From: Candidatus Omnitrophota bacterium
GTDB lineage: Bacteria; Omnitrophota; Gorgyraeia; Duberdicusellales; 4484-171
NCBI GenBank assembly: GCA_021735405.1
Contig: JAIPHC010000003.1
Span: 1-39,667, forward strand
Direction: 5' to 3'
Length of the DNA stretch: 39,667 nt
Numbering within the stretch: the first letter of the stretch is position 1; every line of letters starts with the position of its first letter. The notes below the pieces were generated by a model that was not told where the DNA came from, searched no databases, and worked only from the letters and a program-made list of their open reading frames with translations. This document shows positions 1 to 7,439 of this stretch, in pieces. The position numbers and the translations under genes are program-made.

Positions 1-2
1 GG

Positions 3-1043
3 GATAAAGGCCCCGGTTTAGGGGAAAATACGATTGAGATTTCCGGCCCCACAGTTAATCCGGTTAAAAGGACTATACCAAAGAGGATGATTAGGACAAA
101 TATACCGATGATTGATGTTTTTAACTCTTTGGTTGTCTCTCAAAAGCTGCCTATATTTTCTATATCCGGAGAGCCTTATAATGAGTTATTAGCCAGAATC
201 GCTTTGCAAGCCGAGGCTGATATGATTATTTTAGGGGGGATTGGCTTAAAGCACGATCAATATTTATTTTTTAAAAATAAATTAGAAGAAGGCGGAGCTC
301 TTGCGCGTTCGGTATTTTTTGTCCATACTGCATCGGATCCTGTGGTTGAAGGGTTGATGATTCCGGATCTCTGCCTGGCGGTAGCAGAAAAGTTTGCGCT
401 CGAAAACAAAGATGTTTTAGTCTTACTTTCAGACATGACTAATTTTGCTGATGCTTTAAAAGAAATTGCGATTACTATGGAGCAAGTTCCTTCAAATAGA
501 GGTTATCCAGGCGATCTTTACAGCCAGTTAGCGAAAAGATATGAAAAAGCAGTTGAGTTTGAAGACGCGGGTTCAATCACTATTCTTTCGGTGACAACCA
601 TGCCCGGAGATGACGTGACTCATCCGGTTCCCGACAATACAGGCTATATTACAGAAGGCCAGTTTTATCTGCGCGGAGGCTCAATAGAGCCTTTTGGTTC
701 TCTCAGCCGCCTTAAGCAGCAGGTAAACGATAAGACAAGAAAAGACCACCGGGCGATTATGGACGGGATGATTCAGCTTTATGCTAAATACCGGGACACG
801 GAAGAAAAACGTTCTATGGGTTTTAGAATGAGTTCTTGGGACAGAAAACTTCTTAAATACGGAAAGCTTTTTGAAGCAGAGATGATGGATTTAGCCGTAA
901 ACATTCCTATTGAAAAAGCTTTAGACAAAGGATGGCAGATGCTCTCTGATTGTTTTGAACCCGAGGAAACTAATTTTAGAAGTGATTTAATAAAAGAGTT
1001 TTGGCCAGAACCACAGAAAAATATAGAAACACAGAAAATATGA
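3..1043 (+). CDS. atpB: V-type ATP synthase subunit B, 5'-truncated by window
   Basis: Non-catalytic nucleotide-binding subunit of the cytoplasmic V1 head, alternating with subunit A. The frame is open from base 3, so about 346 of the usual ~460 residues are visible and the true start lies upstream; the ATG at 87 is internal. The visible part starts in the conserved stretch ending [20 protein letters not shown], followed by [20 protein letters not shown], which is the degenerate P-loop region of B subunits (no GKT, as expected). A conserved [11 protein letters not shown]-like stretch appears as [20 protein letters not shown]. The last ~9 codons (residues ending KNIETQKI) fall in a CACAGA-type intergenic repeat, so the C-terminus has apparently been rewritten by a repeat. 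It heads a B-D-I-K run. Confidence in the family is very high. Confidence 0.96.
   Translation, partial: DKGPGLGENTIEISGPTVNPVKRTIPKRMIRTNIPMIDVFNSLVVSQKLPIFSISGEPYNELLARIALQAEADMIILGGIGLKHDQYLFFKNKLEEGGALARSVFFVHTASDPVVEGLMIPDLCLAVAEKFALENKDVLVLLSDMTNFADALKEIAITMEQVPSNRGYPGDLYSQLAKRYEKAVEFEDAGSITILSVTTMPGDDVTHPVPDNTGYITEGQFYLRGGSIEPFGSLSRLKQQVNDKTRKDHRAIMDGMIQLYAKYRDTEEKRSMGFRMSSWDRKLLKYGKLFEAEMMDLAVNIPIEKALDKGWQMLSDCFEPEETNFRSDLIKEFWPEPQKNIETQKI
1008..1042. repeat. CACAGA-type interspersed repeat, copy 1
   Basis: Contains ACCACAGAAA and AAACACAGAAA in the register typical of the other ACACAGAT-like patches at 7067, 7361 and 10441. It overlaps the end of the ATPase B gene and supplies its last codons and stop. 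The family call rests on shared short words, so boundaries are approximate. Confidence 0.5.
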
Positions 1044-1072
1044 AAGATTTAATGCGATAAAAGCGTTGACAA

Positions 1073-1092
1073 CCTGCCTGCCGGCAGGCAGG
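1073..1092. repeat. 20-bp perfect GC-rich palindrome
   Basis: CCTGCCTG-CC-GGCAGGCAGG reads the same on both strands for all 20 bases, in otherwise AT-rich intergenic DNA between the ATPase B and D genes. A degenerate relative (CCTGCCTGCTGGCAGATAGG) lies near 24671 inside a composite repeat, so this is probably a dispersed hairpin element. It could fold in the mRNA between B and D and modulate translation of D, but nothing shows that it does. Confidence 0.7.
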
Positions 1093-1117
1093 CACTTTTG
1101 TTGCATAAGGAAGGATT

Positions 1118-1705
1118 ATGGGTAAGGTTAGGATAACCAAGCAAGAGCTAAGAAAACAAAAAGATTCCTTGGCAAGGTTTAGGCGCTATCTGCCTACCCT
1201 GCAGCTTAAAAAAAAGCAACTGCAGCAACAGATTGTAAAGGCCCACCAGCAAATCGATAGAGTATCCAAGGAAGAAGAGGATTTTAGAAACGAAGTTATT
1301 AACTGGGTGGATTTGTTTGCTCAGCAAAATCCAATCAGAGAAGTTTTAAGCCTGAAGGCTATAAAAACCCGGCGGGGGAATGTGGCCGGCGTTGATTTAC
1401 CTATATTTGATAGAGTTGATTTCGAACTAAAAAGCTACAGCCTGATGGAGACTCCTCTTTGGCTTGATTCCGGTATCGAAGCTGTTAAAAAGGTAATTAA
1501 CTATAAGGCAGAGTTGATTGTGCTGCATAGGCAACTGGATGCTTTAAAAGAAGAGCTGAGGATTACCAATCAAAGGGTTAATTTATTTGAAAAGGTTAAG
1601 ATTCCCGAATCAGAGGAAAATATTCGGATGATTCAAATTTATTTGGGGGAAAGAAGAACAGCCGCTGTGGTTAGAGGTAAAATCGCCAAAGCCAAAATCG
1701 GATAA
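1118..1705 (+). CDS. atpD: V-type ATP synthase subunit D
   Basis: Central rotor stalk subunit of V-type ATPases, transmitting rotation between the A3B3 head and the membrane ring. 195 residues, within the family range. The N-terminus (MGKVRITKQELRKQKDSLAR) followed by LPTLQLKKKQLQQQI is the classic subunit D start; both ends are long, charged and heptad-like, as expected for the antiparallel coiled coil, with a short globular middle. The start is fixed by AAGGAAGG seven bases upstream. It lies 74 bp after B and 133 bp before I; there is no F subunit gene between, as in the chlamydial/spirochaetal operon type. Confidence 0.94.
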   Translation: MGKVRITKQELRKQKDSLARFRRYLPTLQLKKKQLQQQIVKAHQQIDRVSKEEEDFRNEVINWVDLFAQQNPIREVLSLKAIKTRRGNVAGVDLPIFDRVDFELKSYSLMETPLWLDSGIEAVKKVINYKAELIVLHRQLDALKEELRITNQRVNLFEKVKIPESEENIRMIQIYLGERRTAAVVRGKIAKAKIG

Positions 1706-1747
1706 AAGAAGGCTATGGTTTGATAAATAGTTGGCATTAATGTTCCG

Positions 1748-1833
1748 AGAGACGATGGATGAGGGACGAGAGGACGAAAATTTCGTCTATCGTCCTAGCG
1801 AAGTGGTCGTCTGTCGTCTATCGGATGAGGGAT
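1748..1833. repeat. GACGA-rich palindromic repeat, copy 1
   Basis: Contains GACGATGGATGAGGGACGAG followed by a GACGAAAATTTCGTC hairpin core and TCGTCTATCG words. A clearly related copy sits at 3595-3648. It fills most of the gap between ATPase D and I. No protein is encoded. Boundaries are approximate. Confidence 0.65.
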
Positions 1834-1838
1834 AATAA

Positions 1839-3605
1839 ATGATCGTAAGGATGCGCAAGCTTACAATTTTAGTATCAAAGACAAGCGTTGATTCAGCTTT
1901 ACATGATCTGCGTGAGCTAGGGGTGTTTCATGTATCTCATTTAAGAAAACCCCACGCTGACTATATAGACACGGTAAGGAAAAGGTTGTCAAGATTAGAT
2001 AAAGTTTTGAATATAGTAGGGGAATCAAAAAAGCAAAAAAAACTTAGCAGAGAAGAGCTGATTTCTGCCTCCAAAGAAATTGTGGGTTTAGCTCAAGAAA
2101 AAAATAAACTCAAAGGCCGTCTGGCAGAATTAAACCAAAAAACCGCCTGGTTTAAGCAGTGGGGAGATGTTTCAAAAAAGGATTTGGAAAAACTGGCGGA
2201 TAAAAATATTTTCATTAAATTATATCGTTGCGGCGAAAAAGAATTCAAAAAGTTAAACCAGGATAAATTAGTTTACATTGTTGGGCGAAAAGGAGCTAAT
2301 TTACGCTTAATCCATATATCGACAAGCAAAGATGAAGAGCTAAAGTTTCAGCGGGTTGAAGTTCCTCAGGAGAGTTTGAGCTCACTTAATAAAGAAATTA
2401 ATTATATTCAACAGAGCAGAAAAGAAATCGAAGAAAAAATAAGTTCATTTTCAGTTTACCGGGATTGTTTTACCGGGTACAAGAAGAAACTGCTTAACAA
2501 GCTTGAGTTTATAAAAGTGAAATTTGGAATGGAAGGCAGCGAAGCTTTAGCCTGGCTCCAGGGGTTTTGCCCTCTTGATTCAGTAAAAAAAATAAAAAAA
2601 ACAGCCCAAAAAAATGGTTGGGCAATAGCAGTTGAGAAACCTGACAACCCAAGAGAAGTCCCCACTTTAATCAGAAATCCAAAGTGGGTCGAAATCATAA
2701 AACCCGTTTTTAATTTTATGGGCACTTTGCCCGGTTATAAGGAGTATGATATAAGTTTTTGGTTTTTATTATTTTTTAGTTTATTTTTTGCTATGTTAGT
2801 GGGAGACGCAGGATACGGGGTTATTTTTCTTGCAGCCACTTATTTGGCCAGAAGGAAATTCAAACAAGCTCCGGCTGCGCCCTTTTTTTTAATCTATACC
2901 TTAAGCTTTGCAACCGTTATTTGGGGCGCTTTATCGGGTAATTGGTTCGGGGTAGAAGCTGTTACTAAATTGCCTTTTTTTGATTTTTTAGTTATTGACC
3001 GAATTAACAGTTTTACAAAAACTAATCAAAATTTTATGATTTATTTTTGTTTTGTAATCGGGGTGGCGCATTTATCGATAGCCCATTTAATAAAAGCCTT
3101 TCGTTATTTGAACTCTTTTAAGGTTTTGGCGGAAATTGGCTGGGTTTGTATTTTGTGGACAGCTTTTTTTGTGGCCAGCCAATTACTTGTGGGCAAACCG
3201 GCTCCGAATTTTACCTCAGGATTAGGCATAGCCGGTATAACCGCTGTTATTTTGTTCTCTAACTTTCAAAAGAATGTTTTAAAGGGAGCCCTTTCGACTT
3301 TAGGGACTTTACCTTTAGACGTAATTAGCTCTTTTACCGATATTATTTCTTACCTGCGCCTTTTTGCTGTAGGTTACGCAACGCTTGCCGTTGCCACCGC
3401 TTTTAATACCATGGCAACAAGTACGGGCCTGGGGGGGCTTTTAGGCGGAATTGCGGCCGCAATAATTCTTTTTCTCGGGCATAGTTTAAATATTTTGTTG
3501 TGTTTAATGTCGGTTGTAGTTCATGGAATCAGATTGAATTTACTTGAATTTTCCGGGCAATTAGGAATGGAGTGGTCCGGTAAAGAATATAGGCCGTTCC
3601 GATAG
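1839..3605 (+). CDS. atpI: V-type ATP synthase subunit I (membrane stator)
   Basis: Membrane subunit that forms the ion half-channels against the K ring, equivalent to the eukaryotic a subunit. 588 residues. Residues 1-300 are cytoplasmic, mostly helical and charged; residues ~305-565 hold about seven hydrophobic segments. The conserved GDAGYG motif is at 322-327, and SYLRLFAVGYA places the essential membrane arginine at R507. The C-terminus (HGIRLNLLEFSGQLGMEWSG) is also characteristic. The gene lies between two copies of a GACGA repeat, the second of which begins at its stop codon. No strong ribosome site is evident; GAGGGA lies upstream of the ATG but inside the repeat. Confidence 0.95.
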   Translation: MIVRMRKLTILVSKTSVDSALHDLRELGVFHVSHLRKPHADYIDTVRKRLSRLDKVLNIVGESKKQKKLSREELISASKEIVGLAQEKNKLKGRLAELNQKTAWFKQWGDVSKKDLEKLADKNIFIKLYRCGEKEFKKLNQDKLVYIVGRKGANLRLIHISTSKDEELKFQRVEVPQESLSSLNKEINYIQQSRKEIEEKISSFSVYRDCFTGYKKKLLNKLEFIKVKFGMEGSEALAWLQGFCPLDSVKKIKKTAQKNGWAIAVEKPDNPREVPTLIRNPKWVEIIKPVFNFMGTLPGYKEYDISFWFLLFFSLFFAMLVGDAGYGVIFLAATYLARRKFKQAPAAPFFLIYTLSFATVIWGALSGNWFGVEAVTKLPFFDFLVIDRINSFTKTNQNFMIYFCFVIGVAHLSIAHLIKAFRYLNSFKVLAEIGWVCILWTAFFVASQLLVGKPAPNFTSGLGIAGITAVILFSNFQKNVLKGALSTLGTLPLDVISSFTDIISYLRLFAVGYATLAVATAFNTMATSTGLGGLLGGIAAAIILFLGHSLNILLCLMSVVVHGIRLNLLEFSGQLGMEWSGKEYRPFR

Positions 3606-3648
3606 GAACGAGGGACGATGGACGAGGGACGAATTTTCGTCTATCGGA
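3595..3648. repeat. GACGA-rich palindromic repeat, copy 2
   Basis: Shares GACGATGGA.GAGGGACGA and TTTCGTCTATCGG with the copy at 1748-1833. It starts at the very end of the ATPase I gene, overlapping the stop codon, and contains the GACGAATTTTCGTC palindrome. It looks like one dispersed family inserted twice in the same operon. Confidence 0.65.
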
Positions 3649-3682
3649 AGAAAGATAAAACGTAATTTAAGAGGAGGTTGAA

Positions 3683-4129
3683 ATGATACAAGGTTTTGGT
3701 GATATGAGTTTATCTTTGGCGTTTGCCGCAGTAGGCTCGGCTTTAGGCACAGGTGTTGCCGGAATGGCTGCGGTAGGGGCTTGGAAAAAAGCTTTTTCGG
3801 AAAATAAAACAGCACCATTTACCTTACTTGCTTTTGTGGGGGCGCCTTTAACTCAAACTATTTATGCTTGGATATTACGGGATCAAATCATTGGCGCTAA
3901 TTTGCCCGCTACTACTGCCACTTATGTATTTCAGGCTGTACTTGGGCTGGCTGCGGGTATTGCGATGGGAGCTTCTGCCTACATGCAAGGCAAAGCGGCG
4001 GCAAGAGCCTGTGACGCTTTAGCAGAAACCGGTAAAGGCTTTGGCCAATATATAACAGTGCTGGGGATAATTGAAACGGTAGCTTTATTTGTAATGGTGT
4101 TTTGTATGATGGCGCTTCCTTCGGCCTAA
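3683..4129 (+). CDS. atpK: V-type ATP synthase subunit K (proteolipid, 16-kDa type)
   Basis: Rotor-ring proteolipid that carries the transported ion. 148 residues forming two fused two-helix hairpins, about four membrane spans, as in Enterococcus NtpK. The ion-site glutamate is E131 in the last helix (GIIETVALF). By alignment to NtpK the other Na+ ligand side chains are also present: T57 and Q58 in APLTQTIY (NtpK T64, Q65) and Q102 in YMQGKAAA (NtpK Q110). Known in the family: these side chains coordinate Na+. Inferred here: a Na+-coupled ring. A good ribosome site (AAGAGGAGG) precedes the ATG. It is the last gene of the operon. Confidence 0.95.
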   Translation: MIQGFGDMSLSLAFAAVGSALGTGVAGMAAVGAWKKAFSENKTAPFTLLAFVGAPLTQTIYAWILRDQIIGANLPATTATYVFQAVLGLAAGIAMGASAYMQGKAAARACDALAETGKGFGQYITVLGIIETVALFVMVFCMMALPSA

Positions 4130-4233
4130 TAGGGCGTGTCCGAGTAGGACGTTTACTAAAGCAGAGGCTTTAAGCCCTTAATTTTCGCTTTTTGAACGAA
4201 AAGGATTACGCAAAAATATAGAAAAGTGTTCTC

Positions 4234-4315
4234 GGTGTCATTCTGAGGGAGAGTCAGCGACCGAAGAATCTCAAGCCATTGCGGAGATCCTTCGGCTTCG
4301 CCTCAGGATGACACC
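4234..4315. repeat. Intergenic hairpin repeat (GGTGTCATTCTGAGG...CCTCAGGATGACACC)
   Basis: Terminal inverted repeats of 15 bases with one mismatch (4234-4248 and 4301-4315) enclose CCGAAGAATCTC and GAGATCCTTCGGCTTCG, which also pair with each other. This is the widespread TCATCCTGAGGCGAAG-type bacterial intergenic element. A related composite copy occupies 24649-24811. It sits after the ATPase operon and could act as an mRNA end, but there is no classical T-run. Confidence 0.75.
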
Positions 4316-4350
4316 TAATGTTTTAAAAATGACAACGTCTACTAAAAAGG

Positions 4351-4379
4351 TTGATTTTTTTACCAATTCTTGTTATTAT
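4351..4379 (+). promoter_or_regulatory. Putative sigma70 promoter of tRNA-Val
   Basis: TTGATT at 4351-4356, a 17-base spacer and TATTAT at 4374-4379. The predicted start is around 4386, giving a leader of about 35 bases before the mature tRNA at 4421. The gap between the ATPase operon and the tRNA makes an independent promoter expected. Confidence 0.55.
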
Positions 4380-4420
4380 TGCGGATATGGCACTTCGCTG
4401 AAAATAATTGCATTTTCAAT

Positions 4421-4495
4421 GGGCGGTTAGCTCAGTTGGTTTAGAGCGTCTCGTTTACACCGAGAGGGTCGTGGGTTCGAATCCTACACCGCCCA
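4421..4495 (+). tRNA. tRNA-Val (anticodon TAC)
   Basis: Full cloverleaf: acceptor GGGCGGT pairs with ACCGCCC, D-stem GCTC/GAGC, anticodon stem TCTCG/CGAGA with loop TTTACAC (anticodon TAC), T-arm GTGGG TTCGAAT CCTAC, discriminator A. No CCA is encoded. The last 18 bases of the gene recur at 4620-4637. Confidence 0.95.
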
Positions 4496-4637
4496 TGTTT
4501 TTGTGTTTATTCATAAATGTTATTTGCAAAATTTATTTGCGGGCAGTGCAATAGAATATTCGGAACAAATAAGACAGTTTTGGCAAGCAAGCAGCTTCGG
4601 CTGCGCCGAAGATTTGTTGCGAATCCTACACCGCCCA
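4478..4637. repeat. 18-bp direct repeat of the tRNA-Val 3' end
   Basis: CGAATCCTACACCGCCCA occurs at 4478-4495 (the T-loop to discriminator part of tRNA-Val) and again, identically, at 4620-4637. The 124 bases between hold no credible gene. A duplicated tRNA 3' end is what integration at a tRNA leaves behind as attL/attR; here the interval is so short that it would be a relic. A repeat-mediated duplication is the alternative. Confidence 0.6.
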
Positions 4638-4691
4638 CCACTTTTTTGGGAACAAAAAAGTGGTGAGGCTCGCCAATTTGAAAAATTGGCG
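4636..4691. repeat. Two consecutive perfect hairpins downstream of tRNA-Val
   Basis: Hairpin one has 13-bp perfect arms CACCACTTTTTTG and CAAAAAAGTGGTG with loop GGAA (4636-4665). Hairpin two has 9-bp arms CGCCAATTT and AAATTGGCG with loop GAA (4671-4691). They directly abut the duplicated tRNA end. No T-run follows either, so they do not look like ordinary terminators; short reading frames through them on both strands are a consequence of the symmetry. Confidence 0.7.
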
Positions 4692-4710
4692 GCCCATAAT
4701 TCATAAAACA

Positions 4711-4842
4711 TAAATTCGAAATTCTAATATTAAAATTCGAAACAAATCTAAATATCTAAATATTCCAATTTTCAAAACTGTTTTTTGTATTTTTGAATTT
4801 TTTTATTTCGGGTTTCGACATTCGAATTTCGGATTTTAATAA
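4711..4842. repeat. AT-rich ATTCGAA-type repeat preceding thrS
   Basis: The left part has TAAATTCGAAATTC and AAAATTCGAAAC; the right part has GGTTTCGACATTCGAATTTCGG, roughly complementary, so the block forms a long imperfect hairpin. The right arm could be translated as a 17-residue extension of ThrRS from TTG 4793, which is why the ATG at 4844 is preferred as the gene start. Confidence 0.5.
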
Positions 4843-4843
4843 T

Positions 4844-6550
4844 ATGGATTTAAAAACTTTACGACATTCATGCTCTCATGTTTTAGCTTCAGCGGTTAAG
4901 AAGCTCTATCCGGAGGCGAAATTAGGCATAGGGCCTGCTATCGAAGAAGGGTTTTACTATGATTTTGATATTCCCGGAGGTTTAAGCGAAGAAGATTTGC
5001 CAAAAATTGAAGAGTTAATGGAAGAAGAGATAAAATCCGGGCTGCCCTTTGTCCAAAAAGACTTAAGCAAAGAAGAAGCTATAGATTTTTTTAAGAAAAA
5101 GGGTGAAATTTATAAGATAGAATTGATCAAAGATTTAGAAAAAGACCAAGTTTCAACTTTTCAACATAATGATTTTATAGATTTATGCAAAGGGCCTCAT
5201 TTAAAAGATACAGGGCCTTTAAAAAATTTTAAATTACTTTCGGTATCAGGGGCTTATTGGCGGGGAAGCCAAGAAAACGCCCAACTAAGCCGGGTCTATG
5301 GAACGGTTTTTACCGACAGGAAAAGCTTAAAGAAATATTTAAACCGGTTAGAAGAGGCAAAAAAAAGAGATCACCGCAAGTTAGGCAAGGAGTTGGGTTT
5401 ATTTGATATATACCCCGAACAAGCCGGTGCAGGATTAGTTTTTTATCTTCCCAGGGGCGCGATTTTAAGAAAAATCATCACCGATTGGGAAATAAACGAA
5501 CACTTGAAAAGAGGGTATCAAATGATAAATACGCCTCATATTATGGATAGAAATCTTTGGGAAAAAAGCGGCCACCTTAGCCATTACCAGGAGTATATGT
5601 ATCCGGTAAAAAAAGCCAAACAAGAGTTTGTCTTAAAGCCTATGAATTGCCCCGGGCATATTTTAGTCTATAAATCAAAGCTCCATAGTTTTAGAGACCT
5701 TCCCCTTAGGTTGTTTGAATTGGGGACGGTTTATCGTTTTGAAAAGAGCGGGGTTTTGCATGGTTTGCTTCGCTTGCGGGGTTTTACCCAAGATGACGCG
5801 CATATTTTTTGCAAAAAAGAAGATCTTTATTCAGAAATAGAAGGAGTGATTGATTTTGTTAAATCGACTATGGATAAATTCGGGTTTAAAGACTATAGCG
5901 CCGAATTAAGCACCCGGCCGGATAAGTTTATCGGAAAATTAAAAGATTGGCAGATGGCCGAAAAGATTTTAGAAGGGGTTTTAGGAGATAAAAAGCTTAA
6001 CTATAAACTTAATCCCGGCGACGGAGCTTTTTACGGCCCCAAGATAGATATTATTTTAAAAGACGCGATAGGAAGAAGCTGGCAATGCGCTACTATCCAG
6101 CTTGATTATAATATTCCTGAGAGGTTCGATTTAACCTACCGCTCCAAAGAAGATAAAGATGAAAGAGTGGTTATGATCCACCGGGTAGTTTTAGGAAGCT
6201 TGGAAAGGTTTATCGCAACACTGGTAGAGCATTTTGCGGGAGCTTTTCCGCTCTGGCTTGCTCCCATTCAAGTCAGCGTTTTAAATATAAATAAAGATGT
6301 GGCCGATTATGCGGATAAAATAAAAGAAAGGTTGTTAGAAGAAGGTTTTAGGGCTGAATCCGACCTAAGAGAAGAGACTTTGCAAAAGAAAATCAGGGAA
6401 AAAGAGGCTGAAAAAATACCTTATATGCTTATAGTCGGCCGGCGGGAAAAAGAGGCCGGGACGGTTTCGCTGCGCCAAAGGGGAATGAAAAAAATGGGAA
6501 CAAAAAAAATAGAAGAATTAATAACTTTTTTAAAAAAGGAGGCTAAATAG
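4844..6550 (+). CDS. thrS: Threonyl-tRNA synthetase lacking the TGS domain
   Basis: Charges tRNA-Thr with threonine. 568 residues against ~640 in E. coli: it starts directly in the editing domain and has no N-terminal TGS (N1) domain. Editing-site residues are kept: H8 and H12 (HSCSH) and C115/H119 (CKGPH). The class II core carries the zinc ligands C269 (MNCPGH), H320 (DDAHIF) and H446 (MIHRVVLGSLERF), and the C-terminal anticodon-binding domain starts near APIQVSVLNI. The ATG at 4844 is chosen because the longer TTG start reads through an AT-rich repeat. Upstream ribosome signal is weak. It leads directly into infC, with the stop codon adjoining the next start. Confidence 0.96.
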   Translation: MDLKTLRHSCSHVLASAVKKLYPEAKLGIGPAIEEGFYYDFDIPGGLSEEDLPKIEELMEEEIKSGLPFVQKDLSKEEAIDFFKKKGEIYKIELIKDLEKDQVSTFQHNDFIDLCKGPHLKDTGPLKNFKLLSVSGAYWRGSQENAQLSRVYGTVFTDRKSLKKYLNRLEEAKKRDHRKLGKELGLFDIYPEQAGAGLVFYLPRGAILRKIITDWEINEHLKRGYQMINTPHIMDRNLWEKSGHLSHYQEYMYPVKKAKQEFVLKPMNCPGHILVYKSKLHSFRDLPLRLFELGTVYRFEKSGVLHGLLRLRGFTQDDAHIFCKKEDLYSEIEGVIDFVKSTMDKFGFKDYSAELSTRPDKFIGKLKDWQMAEKILEGVLGDKKLNYKLNPGDGAFYGPKIDIILKDAIGRSWQCATIQLDYNIPERFDLTYRSKEDKDERVVMIHRVVLGSLERFIATLVEHFAGAFPLWLAPIQVSVLNINKDVADYADKIKERLLEEGFRAESDLREETLQKKIREKEAEKIPYMLIVGRREKEAGTVSLRQRGMKKMGTKKIEELITFLKKEAK

Positions 6551-7057
6551 GTGAAGAAAAGAGTAAGGGTAAATTTGAGAGTTGTTGCAGAAAGATTAAG
6601 ATTAATCAGCCCCGACGGAGAACAATTGGGAGTAGTGAGCCGTAAGGAGGCTTTAGATAAAGCAAGGGAGCATGGCCTTGATTTAGTCGAGATTGCTCCT
6701 TCTGCAAAACCGCCGGTTTGCCGGATAATGGATTTTACTAAGTATAAATACGAACAAAGCAAAAGAGAAAAAGAACTAAAAAAACATCAGAAGCAATCCC
6801 AGCTAAAAGAAGTGAGAATTACTCCGCGAACCGAAAAACATGATTATCAAGTTAAACTAAAAAGAATAGAAGGATTCCTTAAAAAGCGTCATAAAGTAAG
6901 GATAAGAATGTGGTATAAGGGCAGAGAAATTACTCATAAAGAAATCGGAAGAAGAATTGTAGATAATATTATAAAAGACACAGAATCTATTGCCCAAATA
7001 GATAAAGAGCCTGTAATGAGAGGAAAAACTATGATATTTACTTTGAGCCCGAAATAG
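6551..7057 (+). CDS. infC: Translation initiation factor IF-3
   Basis: Binds the 30S subunit, prevents premature 50S joining and checks start-codon pairing. 168 residues, slightly short for the family, with the N-domain (RLISPDGEQLGVVSRKEAL...DLVEIAPSAKPPVCRIMDF) and C-domain (RIRMWYKGREITHKEIGRRI) both complete. The start is GTG at 6551, immediately after the thrS stop, with AAGGAGG at 6536-6542 as a strong ribosome site. A non-ATG start is a known theme of infC, where it allows autoregulation. It is part of the conserved thrS-infC-rpmI-rplT order. Confidence 0.97.
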   Translation: MKKRVRVNLRVVAERLRLISPDGEQLGVVSRKEALDKAREHGLDLVEIAPSAKPPVCRIMDFTKYKYEQSKREKELKKHQKQSQLKEVRITPRTEKHDYQVKLKRIEGFLKKRHKVRIRMWYKGREITHKEIGRRIVDNIIKDTESIAQIDKEPVMRGKTMIFTLSPK

Positions 7058-7066
7058 CTATAATAG

Positions 7067-7124
7067 AACCACAGATAACCCAGAAAGCAGGTAATAGAAA
7101 GATTTACAGAAGACACAAAGAAAG
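7067..7124. repeat. ACACAGAT-type interspersed repeat, copy 2
   Basis: AACCACAGATAACCCAGAAAG...GATTTACAGAAGACACAAAG, matching the word pattern of the repeats at 1008, 7361 and 10441. It lies between infC and rpmI, so the ribosomal operon tolerates it. Confidence 0.5.
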
Positions 7125-7148
7125 AATAATAGATGAGGAGGAAGGGGT

Positions 7149-7349
7149 ATGCCGAAATTGAAAACAAAAAAAGCATTAGCGAAAAGAATCAAAATTACGA
7201 AAAAGAAAAAAGCTTTACGGTCAAAAGCCGGCAGAAGGCATTTGTTGAGCGGAAAGGGGCGGAAGAGAAAAAGAAATTTACGGAAAAAAGATAAAATGCC
7301 AAAAGAATTAAGTAAGCTGGTAAAGAGGGCTTTACCTTATTCTGTCTAA
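7149..7349 (+). CDS. rpmI: 50S ribosomal protein L35
   Basis: 66 residues, very basic, with the L35 signature MPKLKTKKALAKRIKITKKK and GRRHLLSGKGRKRKRNLRK. A strong ribosome site GAGGAGGAAGG precedes the ATG. It sits in its usual place between infC and rplT. Confidence 0.96.
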   Translation: MPKLKTKKALAKRIKITKKKKALRSKAGRRHLLSGKGRKRKRNLRKKDKMPKELSKLVKRALPYSV

Positions 7350-7360
7350 AAAATAATGAG

Positions 7361-7423
7361 ATACACACAGATAAGAACTACGAAATCTGTGTAAATCTGT
7401 ATTTATCTGTGTGAATCTGTGTC
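7361..7423. repeat. ACACAGAT-type interspersed repeat, copy 3
   Basis: CACACAGATA at the left and TATCTGTGTG plus AATCTGTGT at the right are inverted copies, giving a hairpin-forming block between rpmI and rplT. It ends 10 bases before the rplT ribosome site, so it could in principle affect L20 expression. Confidence 0.6.
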
Positions 7424-7439
7424 ATAAAGGAGGTTTATT

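Noticed and set aside
4503-4706. Short frames on both strands through the post-tRNA region (67, 65 and 63 codons)
   Set aside because: They overlap the duplicated tRNA end and two perfect hairpins; the symmetry explains open frames on both strands. No ribosome site and no recognisable protein.
4793-4843. 17-residue N-terminal extension of ThrRS from a TTG
   Set aside because: Encoded by an ATTCGAA-type repeat; homology starts at the ATG at 4844.
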